A stretch of DNA of 64,000 bases, taken from assembly GCF_042657065.1 (NCBI RefSeq), contig NZ_JBHSNF010000001.1, positions 682,001 through 746,000 on the forward strand. The letters run 5' to 3'. The DNA is from Rhodanobacter ginsengisoli (lineage in GTDB: Bacteria > Pseudomonadota > Gammaproteobacteria > Xanthomonadales > Rhodanobacteraceae). Positions 53,253-62,410 of the stretch are shown piece by piece; position 1 is the first letter of the stretch, and every line of letters starts with the position of its first letter. The notes beneath the pieces were generated by a model that worked only from the letters and a program-made list of their open reading frames with translations, ran no database searches and was not told the DNA's origin. The translations under genes and the position numbers were made by a program.

Positions 53253-55441
53253 GGTGTGGTGGTTCCCCTGGCCAGCGGCGCGATCAGCAGATCGTCGATG
53301 CCGGCGTTGTTCAATGCACCGTCGATGCCGCCGGCACCCCCGGTGTAATGCGCGAAGTGCTGCAGGTAGCTCATGTTGACGCCGTCCTCCAGCGCGAAGT
53401 GGCAGCGGGCATGCGCCTGCGCCGTGAATTGGCCATGGGTGGAACGCTGCGTGCCCACGCTGTGCGGCATCACCAGCGGTACGCGCTGCAGCTCGCTGCC
53501 GTCGCAGCGGATCGCCAGCATCTTCACCGCCGCGGTGACGCCAGTGCTGATCGGGCCATGGTCGTTGCGATAGTCCACCGACACACGGTAGCTGCCGCTG
53601 GCCGGCGCGGTCCATGCACGTGGCCAGTCGCCACCGACTCGCGCCACGTCGCCCGCGCAGGTCGCGGGGCTGTGCAGCGACTCCAGGCCATGGGCGTCGA
53701 CGCGGGTGGCGCTGACGCAGGTGAGGGCTCCCGTGCGCGGCAGTTGCCCCTGGCCATCGACGGTCGCGCCGCGCCGGCCATTGACGTATAGCTGCACCTT
53801 GCCGTCGGTCTGCACGTGCCACCGGTTGCCAGCCGGCTCGAGCCGCGGGGCCGCTGGCGCGACCGGCGCGTACAACGGTGCGTCCATGCGCAGCGGCAAC
53901 TCATCCACCTGCACCGCCTTGAGCATCACCACCGTGGTGTTTCCCTGCGTGGTGCGGCGATCGGTGACCAGCAGATTGCCGCCGCGCTGTTTCGGCAGTT
54001 GCAGGGTGATACGGCGATCGGGCAGGTCCAGCGTGATCGAGTCGCGCGAGCCGAACAGCATCGGCACCAGCGCGGTGGGCAGCTTCGGTTCCACCCGGCC
54101 GTCCTCGCCGAGGCCGAACACGCCCTCGGTGACGACGTCGAGGTAGGCCGCCACCGACCACAGCTGGCGGGGTGAATTCACCACCGGGCCGCTGAGCTTG
54201 CCGTCGTCCAGATGCTGGCCCTGGGTCAGCAGCTCGTAGTTCTCGAGGTTGGAGCCGTACAGCGCCGCACCGCGCATCACCGACTCGATCTCGTGGGCGA
54301 TGCGCGCCGGATCGTTCACCGTGCGCGCGGCGCGCAATGCATAGGCGCTGACGAACGGCCAGATCGCGCGGTTGTGATAGATCGGCTGGTCGGCGCGCTC
54401 GGGCCACATGACCGGGCTGCCGGCCGGCCAGCTCGGGTAGTTCGCCAGCGTCTGCCGCGCGCGTTCGCCCCCAGCCACGCCGCTGGTCACCGCCAGCGAG
54501 ATGCCGAGCAGGTCGTAGGTGTCGACCGGGGTGCCGTCGCCGCCGAGGTAGCTCATGTACATGCCGCGGTCGGCACGCCAGAAGTGCGCGTTGATGGCCT
54601 GCTTCAGGGCGGCTGCCTGGGCGCGGTAGCCGGCAGCGGTCTTCGTTTCATGCTGTGCATCGGCCAGCGTGGCGGCCAGCTGCAGTGCCTGGTAATGCAG
54701 CACGTTGGTGGACAGCGCATACGACTGGGCGATGAAGCCGACGTTGGCCGCGGTCCATGCCGGGTAGCTCTGCTCGCGCCAGTCCATGAACGAGGTCTCG
54801 CCCCGGTACAGCCCGAACCGCGCGTCGAACGCGTATTGCCGGTCCTGCGCCAGCGTGTCGTTCAGCGCCTGCCGCACCTGCGTCGCAAACGCCCGGTCGC
54901 CCAGCAGGTGCCGCGCACCGAGGAACCACACCACGCGATCGGTGCTGATCGGCCAGCTGCCGCCCGAGCCGGTGTCCTGCATCACGTACAGGCCCTGCGG
55001 CGCGGTGGGCACGCGCACGCCGGACAACTTGAACTCCAGCCCGTTGCGCGCCCGCGTCGGGTCGAACCGCCACAGCCCGAGGTCGATCGAGTAGGACAGG
55101 TCGCGTGTCCACACGTACGGCCATTTCATCCCGGTCTCGAAGCAGTGGCAGGGAATCGGCTGGCCGTGATCGAACGCGCCGTCGCGAATCGCCGTGACCG
55201 AGTCGAGCTTGAGGTCGTCCTGGGCCATCGCGTAGAGCCCGTTGAACAGCACGCTGGCGGTATCCACCTGCAAGGGCTGCGCCGGGATCACCCGCTGGCC
55301 GAACGGCCACGCCAGCGTGTAGGCATCCCCGGCATCGCGCTGCATGCCGACATGCACGCCATGCCAGTCCAGTCCGTCGTGCCAGGCCGGGGCGACGCCG
55401 GGACCGGCGGCCATGGTCGCGGCCAGCAGCAGGCTCAGCAT
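53249..55441 (-). CDS. secreted six-hairpin glycosidase (glucoamylase/debranching-like)
   Basis: 730 residues. A signal peptide (LSLLLAATMAAGPGVAPA) precedes an (alpha/alpha)6 catalytic region, with WPYVWTRDLSYSIDLGL, WREQSYPAWTAANVGFI and NYELLTQGQHLDDG. A C-terminal beta-rich part (from about 480) ends without a membrane anchor. The WTRD motif and the operon suggest an alpha-glucan exo- or debranching enzyme, but no GH family was assigned. The ATG at 55441 gives a proper signal peptide; no good ribosome site is seen. Confidence 0.82.
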   Translation of the reverse strand: MLSLLLAATMAAGPGVAPAWHDGLDWHGVHVGMQRDAGDAYTLAWPFGQRVIPAQPLQVDTASVLFNGLYAMAQDDLKLDSVTAIRDGAFDHGQPIPCHCFETGMKWPYVWTRDLSYSIDLGLWRFDPTRARNGLEFKLSGVRVPTAPQGLYVMQDTGSGGSWPISTDRVVWFLGARHLLGDRAFATQVRQALNDTLAQDRQYAFDARFGLYRGETSFMDWREQSYPAWTAANVGFIAQSYALSTNVLHYQALQLAATLADAQHETKTAAGYRAQAAALKQAINAHFWRADRGMYMSYLGGDGTPVDTYDLLGISLAVTSGVAGGERARQTLANYPSWPAGSPVMWPERADQPIYHNRAIWPFVSAYALRAARTVNDPARIAHEIESVMRGAALYGSNLENYELLTQGQHLDDGKLSGPVVNSPRQLWSVAAYLDVVTEGVFGLGEDGRVEPKLPTALVPMLFGSRDSITLDLPDRRITLQLPKQRGGNLLVTDRRTTQGNTTVVMLKAVQVDELPLRMDAPLYAPVAPAAPRLEPAGNRWHVQTDGKVQLYVNGRRGATVDGQGQLPRTGALTCVSATRVDAHGLESLHSPATCAGDVARVGGDWPRAWTAPASGSYRVSVDYRNDHGPISTGVTAAVKMLAIRCDGSELQRVPLVMPHSVGTQRSTHGQFTAQAHARCHFALEDGVNMSYLQHFAHYTGGAGGIDGALNNAGIDDLLIAPLARGTTTP

Positions 55442-55761
55442 GGGGACAGCGCGGGGTGTGTGGCACGGGTCATGTCGATCGTCATCAGTGAGCTCTCCGG
55501 CAGCTGTTATGTCACGGCGGGACTTGCGCTGCATGCTGCGACTGCAGCATCGACGACGGGCAAGTTCGAGTGTGGGCCTCGCATGGTAGGGAGCGTCGCA
55601 ATGCAGCAGCCAGCACCTGCATACGTATTCATTCGGGACGGCCGGCGCTTGCCGGGCGCGCAGGGCATCGCAAGCCGCCCGCGACAAGAGGAAGAGTCCT
55701 TGTAAACCGGCCGGCTATGGCGGCATAGTTGATCGATAGCGTGACAACACCGGGAGAATCC
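55442..55761. other. divergent intergenic region between starch operon and LacI-B
   Basis: 320 bp with an operator at 55618-55631. ORFs reading through it look like extensions of the flanking frames. The promoter of the starch operon should lie here. Confidence 0.65.
55618..55631. promoter_or_regulatory. LacI-type operator, TGCATACGTATTCA
   Basis: Exact 14-bp copy of the site at 46547-46560. It is 177 bp upstream of the six-hairpin glycosidase ATG and 131 bp upstream of the LacI-B start. Confidence 0.75.
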
Positions 55762-56775
55762 ATGCGGGTACGCCTCGAAGATGTGGCGCGCGCGGCGAGC
55801 GTATCGCCCAAGACGGTGTCCCGCGTACTCAACGACGAGGCCAACGTGAGCGACACCACGCGCAAGCGCGTGCTCGCCGCGATGGAGGCGATGGACTACC
55901 GTCCGCTGCCGTCGGCGCGCAGCCTGGCGGGCAATCGTTCGTTCCTGGTGGCGATGCTGTACGACAACAATGACAACCCGGCCTCGACCTACCTGGCCGA
56001 GATCCAGGACGGCGTGCTGGAGGCCTGCGATTCGCATCGCTACAGCATGATGGTGCGTCCGCTGCGGATGCGCGGGGACGATTTCATCCGCCGGCTCGAT
56101 GCGCTGATTTCCGATCATCACCCGGACGGCATCGTGCTCACCCCGCCGATCACCGACTACGCGCCGCTGCTCAAGCGCCTGCGCGAGCGCAATGTGCCGT
56201 ATGCCAGCGTGTCGCCACGGACCCGCGACGGCAACATCGGCGTCACCATGGACGAGCAGCAGGCGGCGCGCACGATCGTGGAGCATCTGCTGTCGCTGGG
56301 GCATCGGCGGATCGCCCATGTCGAAGGCATTGCCGACCACGGTGCCAGCGTTTGGCGACTGGCCGGCTATCGCGAGGCGATGGCCGCCGCGGGACTGACC
56401 GTGGATCCCGCGCTGGTGGTGCAGGGCGCCTTCACGTTCAGCTCCGGCGTGGCGGCGGCGCGGCAGCTGTTTGCGCTGGCGGAGCGGCCCACGGCGGTGT
56501 TCGCCGCCAACGACGACATGGCGACCGGCGTGATGTGGGCGGCGAACGAGCGCGGCCTGAAGGTGCCGCAGGATCTTTCCGTGTGCGGGTTCGACGATAT
56601 CCCGTTGGCGAGCCAGCTGTGGCCCGCATTGACCACCATCCGCCAGCCCAGTCGCGAGATGGGCAAGGTCGCGGCGTTGCAGCTGCTGGAAGTGCTGCGC
56701 GGCCGCGGCCATGGCCAGCTGCAGCAGATGCCGTTTTCGCTGGAGATCCGCGGCTCGACCGCACCCGTTCCCTGA
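55762..56775 (+). CDS. LacI-family regulator B
   Basis: 337 residues: RLEDVARAASVSPKTVSRVLND is the helix-turn-helix and YRPLPSARSLAG the hinge helix, in classical form, followed by the effector domain. GGGAGA lies 4 bp before the ATG at 55762. It directly precedes the GH3 gene, whose promoter has the perfect TGACAGCGCTGTCA palindrome, so it is the likely binder of that class. Confidence 0.92.
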   Translation: MRVRLEDVARAASVSPKTVSRVLNDEANVSDTTRKRVLAAMEAMDYRPLPSARSLAGNRSFLVAMLYDNNDNPASTYLAEIQDGVLEACDSHRYSMMVRPLRMRGDDFIRRLDALISDHHPDGIVLTPPITDYAPLLKRLRERNVPYASVSPRTRDGNIGVTMDEQQAARTIVEHLLSLGHRRIAHVEGIADHGASVWRLAGYREAMAAAGLTVDPALVVQGAFTFSSGVAAARQLFALAERPTAVFAANDDMATGVMWAANERGLKVPQDLSVCGFDDIPLASQLWPALTTIRQPSREMGKVAALQLLEVLRGRGHGQLQQMPFSLEIRGSTAPVP

Positions 56776-56828
56776 AACTTCCCCGGCAGGCGCGCGAGCC
56801 TGCCGGGCGGTCATGCTGCTTTGCGAAT

Positions 56829-56842
56829 TGACAGCGCTGTCA
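56829..56842. promoter_or_regulatory. LacI-type operator, TGACAGCGCTGTCA
   Basis: A perfect 14-bp palindrome, 57 bp upstream of the GH3 GTG start. It also occurs at 62329-62342, and as one-mismatch variants at 46450 and 62307. Confidence 0.85.
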
Positions 56843-56898
56843 TCTGTGTCACTCTGCGGCTTCCGCGCATCGCCTGCGCGCCTGCCTGGAGCTCCGAC

Positions 56899-59460
56899 GT
56901 GTCGCTGTCCTCCCCCCGGAAATCTGTCCTGCAACGTATCTTTCCTGCCGTGTCGATCGCCGGCGTGCTGTTCCTGCAAGCCTCGCCCGTGCCCGCGGCC
57001 GGCGCGGCAGCCACCGTGCATCCGGAGCTGTGGCCGAAGGTGACCTCGCCGCTGCCGCCCGATCCCGCGCTGGAGGCCAGGGTCGGGGCGCTGCTGGCGA
57101 GGATGTCGGTGGAGGACAAGGTGGGGCAGATGATCCAGGCCGACATCAAGTACGTGACCCCGCAGGACGTGCGCAAATACCGGCTCGGTTCGATCCTGGC
57201 CGGTGGCAACTCCGGGCCGGACGGCGGTCAGTACGGCACTGCGGCGCAATGGCAGCAGCTGGCCGACGCGTTCCATCGCGCCTCGATCGACCGTTCGGAC
57301 GGACGCCCGGCGATTCCGGTGCTGTTCGGTATCGATGCGGTGCATGGCCACAACAACCTGGTCGGCAGCACGCTGTTCCCGCAGAACGTCGGGCTGGGCG
57401 CCACGCGCGATCCGGAACTGATCCGCCAGATAGGCGAGGTCACCGCGCAGGAGCTGCGGGCCAGCGGCATCGGCTGGACGTTCGCGCCCACACTGACGGT
57501 GCCGCAGGACAATCGCTGGGGGCGCTCGTACGAAGGCTATTCGGAGAATCCGAAGCTGGTGGCGCAGTATGCCGCCGCCATCGTGGAAGGGCTGGAAGGC
57601 GCGGTGGGCACGTCGCAGTTTCTCGATGCCGATCACGTGCTCGCCACCGCCAAGCATTTCGTCGGCGACGGCGGCACCCGCGACGGCAAGGACCAGGGCG
57701 ACGCCGAGGTCAGCGAGGCCGTGCTGCGCGACGTGCATGCGGCCGGTTATCCGCCGGCGATCCGGGCGGGCGTGCAGGTCGTGATGGTCTCGTTCTCCAG
57801 CTGGAACGGCGTGAAGATGGCCGGCAACAAGGCGCTGATCACCGACGTGCTGAAGGGGCGCATGGGCTTCGGCGGCATCGTGCTGGGCGACTGGAACGCG
57901 CATGGCCAGGTGCCCGGCTGCACCAACGAGGATTGTGCCGCGGCCTACAACGCCGGGCTGGACATGCTGGAGGCGCCGGATTCGTGGAAGGGGCTGTACC
58001 GGCACACCCTGGCCGAAGTGAAGTCGGGCGCGATCCCCATGAGCCGCGTCGACGATGCGGTGACGCGGATCCTGCGCGTCAAGATGCGCCTGGGCATGTT
58101 CAAGGGGGGGCTGCCCAGTGCCAACCCGCTGGCGGTCGATGCCGTGCACATCATCGGCAATCCGGCGCATCGCGCGCTGGCCCGACGCGCCGTGCGCGAG
58201 TCGCTGGTGCTGCTGAAGAATCAGCATGGCCTGCTGCCACTGGACCCGCGCAAGCGCATCCTGGTGGCCGGCGACGGGGCCGACAACATCTCCAAGCAGA
58301 ACGGCGGCTGGACGCTGACCTGGCAGGGCACCGGGCTGACCAACGCGAACTTCCCCGGCGCGACCTCGATCTGGGCCGGCATCGACGCGCAGGTCAAGGC
58401 GGCCGGTGGCACCGCCGTGCTGTCGGTGGATGGCACCTACCGGCAGAAGCCCGATGCGGCCATCGTGGTGTTCGGGGAGGATCCCTACGCGGAGTTCCAG
58501 GGCGACCTGCCAAATCTTGCTTACCGGCCGGGCGACGATCACGACCTCGACCTGTTGCGCCGCCTGCACCGGCAGGGCGTGCCGGTGGTGGCGGTGTTCC
58601 TCGGTGGACGTCCGCTGTGGATGAATCGCGAGATCAATGCCGCCGATGCGTTCGTCGTCGCGTGGCTGCCCGGCAGCGAAGGCGAGGGCGTGGCCGACGT
58701 GCTGTTGCGCACGCGTGACGGCCGGGTCGCGCACGACTTTCACGGCAAGCTGGGGTATTCGTGGCCGCGCACCGCGGTGCAGACGACACTCAACGTGGGC
58801 CAGGCCGACTACCACCCGCAGTTTCCGTATGGCTATGGATTGAGCTATGCCCATCCGTCCAGCGTCGGGCAGCTGCCCGAGGTCGCGGGCATGGTCCTGG
58901 AAACAGCTCGTGCGGGCGTCTATTTCGCGCATGGCAAACCGGCGCGGGATTTTGCCCTCGACATCACCGGCGCCAACGGCAAGTCGATGGACGTCACCGC
59001 CACGCCATCGGGCGCCGCCGATGGCAGCCTGCTGGTCGGCGCGCTCGACTACAAGGCGCAGGAGGATGCCCGCAGTCTGCGCTGGTCCGGTGCGGGCGAG
59101 GCAAGCGTTGCCCTGACCACGACGGCACCGCTCGACCTGGACCGCGAGACCAACGGCGACGTGCTGCTGGTGACCACCTTGCGCATCGATGCGTTGTCAC
59201 CCGAGGGCACCACGCTCGGCGTGTCCTGCGGCAGCGGCTGCAGCGCCAGGCTGCCGATCGGCAACGGGCTGGCCGCATTGCCACGCGGCCAGTGGCTGCG
59301 CGTGGGCATCCCGCTGAAATGCTTCCGCGCCGCCGGCGCCGACATGCAAAAGCTGGACTCGCCTTTCCGCTGGAGCAGCAGCGCCGGCGAGCGAATCGCG
59401 ATTGCCGAAGTGGCGCTGGGCACCGTCGCGGACAGGACCCTGGACTGCCGGCAGCATTAG
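56899..59460 (+). CDS. secreted GH3 beta-glucosidase / exo-glucanase
   Basis: 853 residues. A signal peptide (VLQRIFPAVSIAGVLFLQASPVPA) leads to the GH3 barrel with FGIDAVHGHNN, HFVGDGG and the nucleophile Asp331 in GIVLGDWNAHGQ, then the C-terminal GH3 domain and an ExoP-like beta-sandwich from about 660. It cleaves beta-glucosides or beta-1,3/1,4-glucans. The GTG at 56899 is preferred: GGAG lies 7 bp upstream and it gives a signal peptide, whereas the longer frame would include the operator. Confidence 0.93.
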   Translation: MSLSSPRKSVLQRIFPAVSIAGVLFLQASPVPAAGAAATVHPELWPKVTSPLPPDPALEARVGALLARMSVEDKVGQMIQADIKYVTPQDVRKYRLGSILAGGNSGPDGGQYGTAAQWQQLADAFHRASIDRSDGRPAIPVLFGIDAVHGHNNLVGSTLFPQNVGLGATRDPELIRQIGEVTAQELRASGIGWTFAPTLTVPQDNRWGRSYEGYSENPKLVAQYAAAIVEGLEGAVGTSQFLDADHVLATAKHFVGDGGTRDGKDQGDAEVSEAVLRDVHAAGYPPAIRAGVQVVMVSFSSWNGVKMAGNKALITDVLKGRMGFGGIVLGDWNAHGQVPGCTNEDCAAAYNAGLDMLEAPDSWKGLYRHTLAEVKSGAIPMSRVDDAVTRILRVKMRLGMFKGGLPSANPLAVDAVHIIGNPAHRALARRAVRESLVLLKNQHGLLPLDPRKRILVAGDGADNISKQNGGWTLTWQGTGLTNANFPGATSIWAGIDAQVKAAGGTAVLSVDGTYRQKPDAAIVVFGEDPYAEFQGDLPNLAYRPGDDHDLDLLRRLHRQGVPVVAVFLGGRPLWMNREINAADAFVVAWLPGSEGEGVADVLLRTRDGRVAHDFHGKLGYSWPRTAVQTTLNVGQADYHPQFPYGYGLSYAHPSSVGQLPEVAGMVLETARAGVYFAHGKPARDFALDITGANGKSMDVTATPSGAADGSLLVGALDYKAQEDARSLRWSGAGEASVALTTTAPLDLDRETNGDVLLVTTLRIDALSPEGTTLGVSCGSGCSARLPIGNGLAALPRGQWLRVGIPLKCFRAAGADMQKLDSPFRWSSSAGERIAIAEVALGTVADRTLDCRQH

Positions 59461-59839
59461 GCCACCTCGATTCCGTCGCGGCGCGGCCCCGCCCGGGTCG
59501 CCCGCCAGCTGAGCGGCCGGCCTGCCGCGCGGCACCTCACGGACGCGTCGGCGCGCTGTGCCGGCACACCCGGCCCTCGTGCGAACAGGACGGTCGGGTG
59601 CTGCCTTGGCAGGCTTCCTGTCACCGGCAAGGAGCATCGCCCGTCTGCGGATTCCGACCAGGGACAGCCGTGACAGACGAGCCCGGCCGCAGAGCCCCCG
59701 GCTGCTGTCGGCGTCGCGTGTCGAATCACGTCGCACCAAGCGCCCGGAACGAGGCAAAAAAAAGGATGCCCCGTTGCGGGGGCATCCGATGGCGACTGGA
59801 AGGGAGCAGTCAGTCGCCAGGAGGGAACTGCATCGACGC
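59461..59839. other. convergent intergenic region
   Basis: 379 bp between the GH3 gene and the receptor gene. Apart from the terminator at 59756-59787, nothing was recognised; no plausible small gene. Confidence 0.6.
59756..59787 (-). terminator. intrinsic terminator of the TonB-dependent receptor gene
   Basis: GGATGCCCC (59764-59772) pairs with GGGGCATCC (59779-59787) around a short loop. On the minus strand an 8-base T-run (59763 to 59756) follows. It starts about 50 bp after the receptor stop. Confidence 0.9.
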
Positions 59840-62260
59840 CTAGAACCAGAAGCCGACCTGGACGCCGTAGGTGCGTGGCGGCAGGTACTGGGAGGTGAAT
59901 GCCACGGTGCCATTGGCCAGCAACGTGCTGCCCGCGGCGCTGCTCTTGACCTTGCCGTCCGATACGTTCTGCACGTAGGCGTTGACGTACCACTTCTCGT
60001 TTGGCTCGGTGTAGCGCAACGAGAGGTCGCCGCGGGTATACGCCTTCTGCTTGTCGCCGGCACCGAAGTTGAACCAGCTCAGCCACTGCGCGCTCTGGTA
60101 CTGGGCGCTCACGCGCGGGGTCAGGCGGCCGCCGTTGCTCAACACGAAATCGTGCTCGTAGATGGCGGTGAGCGAGAGGTCCGGTGCGTGCGGCAGATCG
60201 TTGCCGGAAATGTCCATGCAGTTGTTGCTGATGGTCGATTCAGGCGGGCAGGCCGTCGGCACGTAGTAGTCGTTGCTGGCCGCGTACTTCTCGGTACCCA
60301 GCTTCTTCTTCGGGATCACCGACAGGACCAGGTTGGCGCGGTCGTTGCTCTGTTGGTAGGCAAGCTCCGATTCGAAACCGGCCACCTTGGTCTCGCCGCC
60401 CACGTTCGAGAAACCGAGGCCATGCGTGCCGTCGGGATAGGTGACCGGCGCCGACAGCTGGTAGTTCTTGAAGACCTCATAGTAGGCGGCGCTGTTCCAG
60501 GTCATGTGCCCGCCGAGGAAGGAGAACTTGGCACCGATCTCGTAGTTGGTCAGCGTCTCCGGCTTGTACAGGGCGCCGCCATCCTGGGTGCCGCCCGACT
60601 TGTAACCGGTGGACACGCTGGCGTAGACGAGGCCATTGCTGCCCATGTCGTGATCCAGCCGGACCAGCCAGGTCGGCTTGCTCTTGCTGTAGGTGGCGTC
60701 GTTGTGCTGGCTGATGTTGAAGCCGACGTCGCCAGGCTGTTCTCCGGGCGAGATCGGCTGCTGCGGAAAGGCCGGATCGTAGCCCCAGCCCCAGTTGATG
60801 CCACCCCTGTTTTCCCGCTTGTCATGCGACCAGCGCACGCCGCCGGTAAGCCGCCAGGTGTCGTTCATGTGCCAGGTCGCCTGGCCGAAGGCCGCGGTCG
60901 AGGTGACCCGCTCTTCCGGCTGGATGAACGAGCCCTGCCAGCCCACGGTACCCTGCTGGGTGCCGTTCATGATCGGGATATCGAAGCGGATGTTGTTGTT
61001 TTCATGCTCGTAGTACGCGCCGAGAATCCAGTCCAGGGTGTTCTGGCCGGTGGATTTCAGATCGAACTCGTGGCTGGAGCTGACGTAGTTGGAGAAGTTG
61101 GTGCGGTCTTCCTGATACGAGCCGTTGGTGGTGAAGCTGGTCGGCACGTTCACGCCGCCGTCCTGGTCGAAGTCGCCCTTGCCCGAGTAGCGGGTGTAGC
61201 CGGCGATGTAGCTCAGTTCCATGTCGTCGTTGATGGTCCAGTCCATGCGACTGCGCACCGACCTGGACGTGCGGTCCAGGTAAGGCGCGGTGTCGATCAG
61301 CGCCGACCAGAACTTCTGGCCCGGTCGTGGCTGCTGCATCAGGTTCATGTTGGGCGTGCCGCGATCCTTGAAATCCTCGTAGGACAGATCCCAGACGAAG
61401 CTGTCGCTGGGCTTCCAGCGCGCGCTCACGCGGTAAGCCGACTGATCCTGCGCGTCATACTTCTTGCCCTTCTGCACGAACAGGTTCGTGTCGATCGGCT
61501 GGAAGCTCGCCGGATCGCCGCCGGAGGCGAGATAGTTCGCCTGTTGCTGCGCGACCGTGGGGATCTGGCCGACCGGATTCTGGTAATCGACGTAACCGTC
61601 GTGCTGCTCGTGCACGGCGGCCACGCGCATGGCGAAGGTGCTGCTGATCGGCAGGTTCACCGCCGCACGCACGCCGCTCTGGTTGTAGTTGCCCGCCTCG
61701 ATCGTGCCATTGCCGTAGAAGCCGCCGTTGATGTCCGGCTTCATGGTGGTGAAGCTGATCGCACCGGCGGTGGAGTTGCGGCCCCACAAGGTGCCCTGCG
61801 GGCCACGCAGCACTTCCACACCGTCCATGTCCAGCAGCAGGCTGGCGGCCGCCTCGGCCCGAGGGGAGTACACGCCATCGACGAAGGTCGCGACCTCCGG
61901 GTCGGCATATTCGGTCTTGGCGCTGTCGTTGCCGATGCCGCGAAGGGTGAGGGTCACCACGCCATGGTCACCCTCGGAAGTGCCCTGCAGGCCAGGCACC
62001 AGTCGGGTGATGTCCTGTACCGTCATGACGCGTTCCTTGTCGAGCGTGTCACCGCTGATGGCGCTGATGGCCACCGGGGTTTTCTGCAGCGGCGTCTCGC
62101 GTTTGGTCGCGGTGACCTGCACCGAGGCCAGCGTCTTCACCTTGCTGGCATCGGGAGCATTCTTCGGCGCCGCATCTGCTTCCTGCCCGGTCGCGTGAAC
62201 AGCGCCCGAGGCCAGTACGGCAGCCATGGCGATGTACAGTGCTGAGTAGCGTAGTTTCAT
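59840..62260 (-). CDS. TonB-dependent outer-membrane receptor
   Basis: 806 residues. A signal peptide (LYIAMAAVLASGAVHA) precedes a plug domain with VQVTATKRETPLQKTPVAIS and DGVEVLRGPQGTLWGRNSTAG, then the beta-barrel, ending YGVQVGFWF with a C-terminal aromatic residue. It uses TonB energy to import a large substrate. GGAGAGG is 6 bp before the ATG at 62260; a GTG at 62266 is also possible. Two operators lie just upstream, shared with the halogenase gene. A glucan-oligosaccharide ligand is inference. Confidence 0.93.
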   Translation of the reverse strand: MKLRYSALYIAMAAVLASGAVHATGQEADAAPKNAPDASKVKTLASVQVTATKRETPLQKTPVAISAISGDTLDKERVMTVQDITRLVPGLQGTSEGDHGVVTLTLRGIGNDSAKTEYADPEVATFVDGVYSPRAEAAASLLLDMDGVEVLRGPQGTLWGRNSTAGAISFTTMKPDINGGFYGNGTIEAGNYNQSGVRAAVNLPISSTFAMRVAAVHEQHDGYVDYQNPVGQIPTVAQQQANYLASGGDPASFQPIDTNLFVQKGKKYDAQDQSAYRVSARWKPSDSFVWDLSYEDFKDRGTPNMNLMQQPRPGQKFWSALIDTAPYLDRTSRSVRSRMDWTINDDMELSYIAGYTRYSGKGDFDQDGGVNVPTSFTTNGSYQEDRTNFSNYVSSSHEFDLKSTGQNTLDWILGAYYEHENNNIRFDIPIMNGTQQGTVGWQGSFIQPEERVTSTAAFGQATWHMNDTWRLTGGVRWSHDKRENRGGINWGWGYDPAFPQQPISPGEQPGDVGFNISQHNDATYSKSKPTWLVRLDHDMGSNGLVYASVSTGYKSGGTQDGGALYKPETLTNYEIGAKFSFLGGHMTWNSAAYYEVFKNYQLSAPVTYPDGTHGLGFSNVGGETKVAGFESELAYQQSNDRANLVLSVIPKKKLGTEKYAASNDYYVPTACPPESTISNNCMDISGNDLPHAPDLSLTAIYEHDFVLSNGGRLTPRVSAQYQSAQWLSWFNFGAGDKQKAYTRGDLSLRYTEPNEKWYVNAYVQNVSDGKVKSSAAGSTLLANGTVAFTSQYLPPRTYGVQVGFWF

Positions 62261-62306
62261 TTTCACCCTCTCCCCAAATCGTCGTGATCATGCGGTAGTC
62301 TTTCGA

Positions 62307-62320
62307 TGATAGCGCTGTCA
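62307..62320. promoter_or_regulatory. LacI-type operator, TGATAGCGCTGTCA
   Basis: Identical to the site at 46450 and one mismatch from the perfect palindrome. Its centre is 22 bp from the next operator, two helical turns. Confidence 0.8.
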
Positions 62321-62328
62321 AATTGGTA

Positions 62329-62342
62329 TGACAGCGCTGTCA
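62329..62342. promoter_or_regulatory. LacI-type operator, TGACAGCGCTGTCA
   Basis: Perfect palindrome, identical to 56829-56842. With the site at 62307 it forms a tandem pair in the 150-bp divergent region between receptor and halogenase genes. Confidence 0.85.
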
Positions 62343-62410
62343 TGGCCGCGATGCTACTGCGAAATTCCGCGATAAGCTTGCTGCGAAGCAACAAGCCAGG
62401 AGGAGGCGAC

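Noticed and set aside
55507..58932. 1141-codon minus-strand ORF antisense to LacI-B and GH3
   Set aside because: His/Gln/Arg-rich shadow of two clear genes; no domain, no ribosome site. It arises from GC-rich third positions.
59558..62245. 895-codon plus-strand ORF antisense to the TonB-dependent receptor
   Set aside because: The receptor on the other strand has unmistakable motifs; this frame has none and crosses a terminator.
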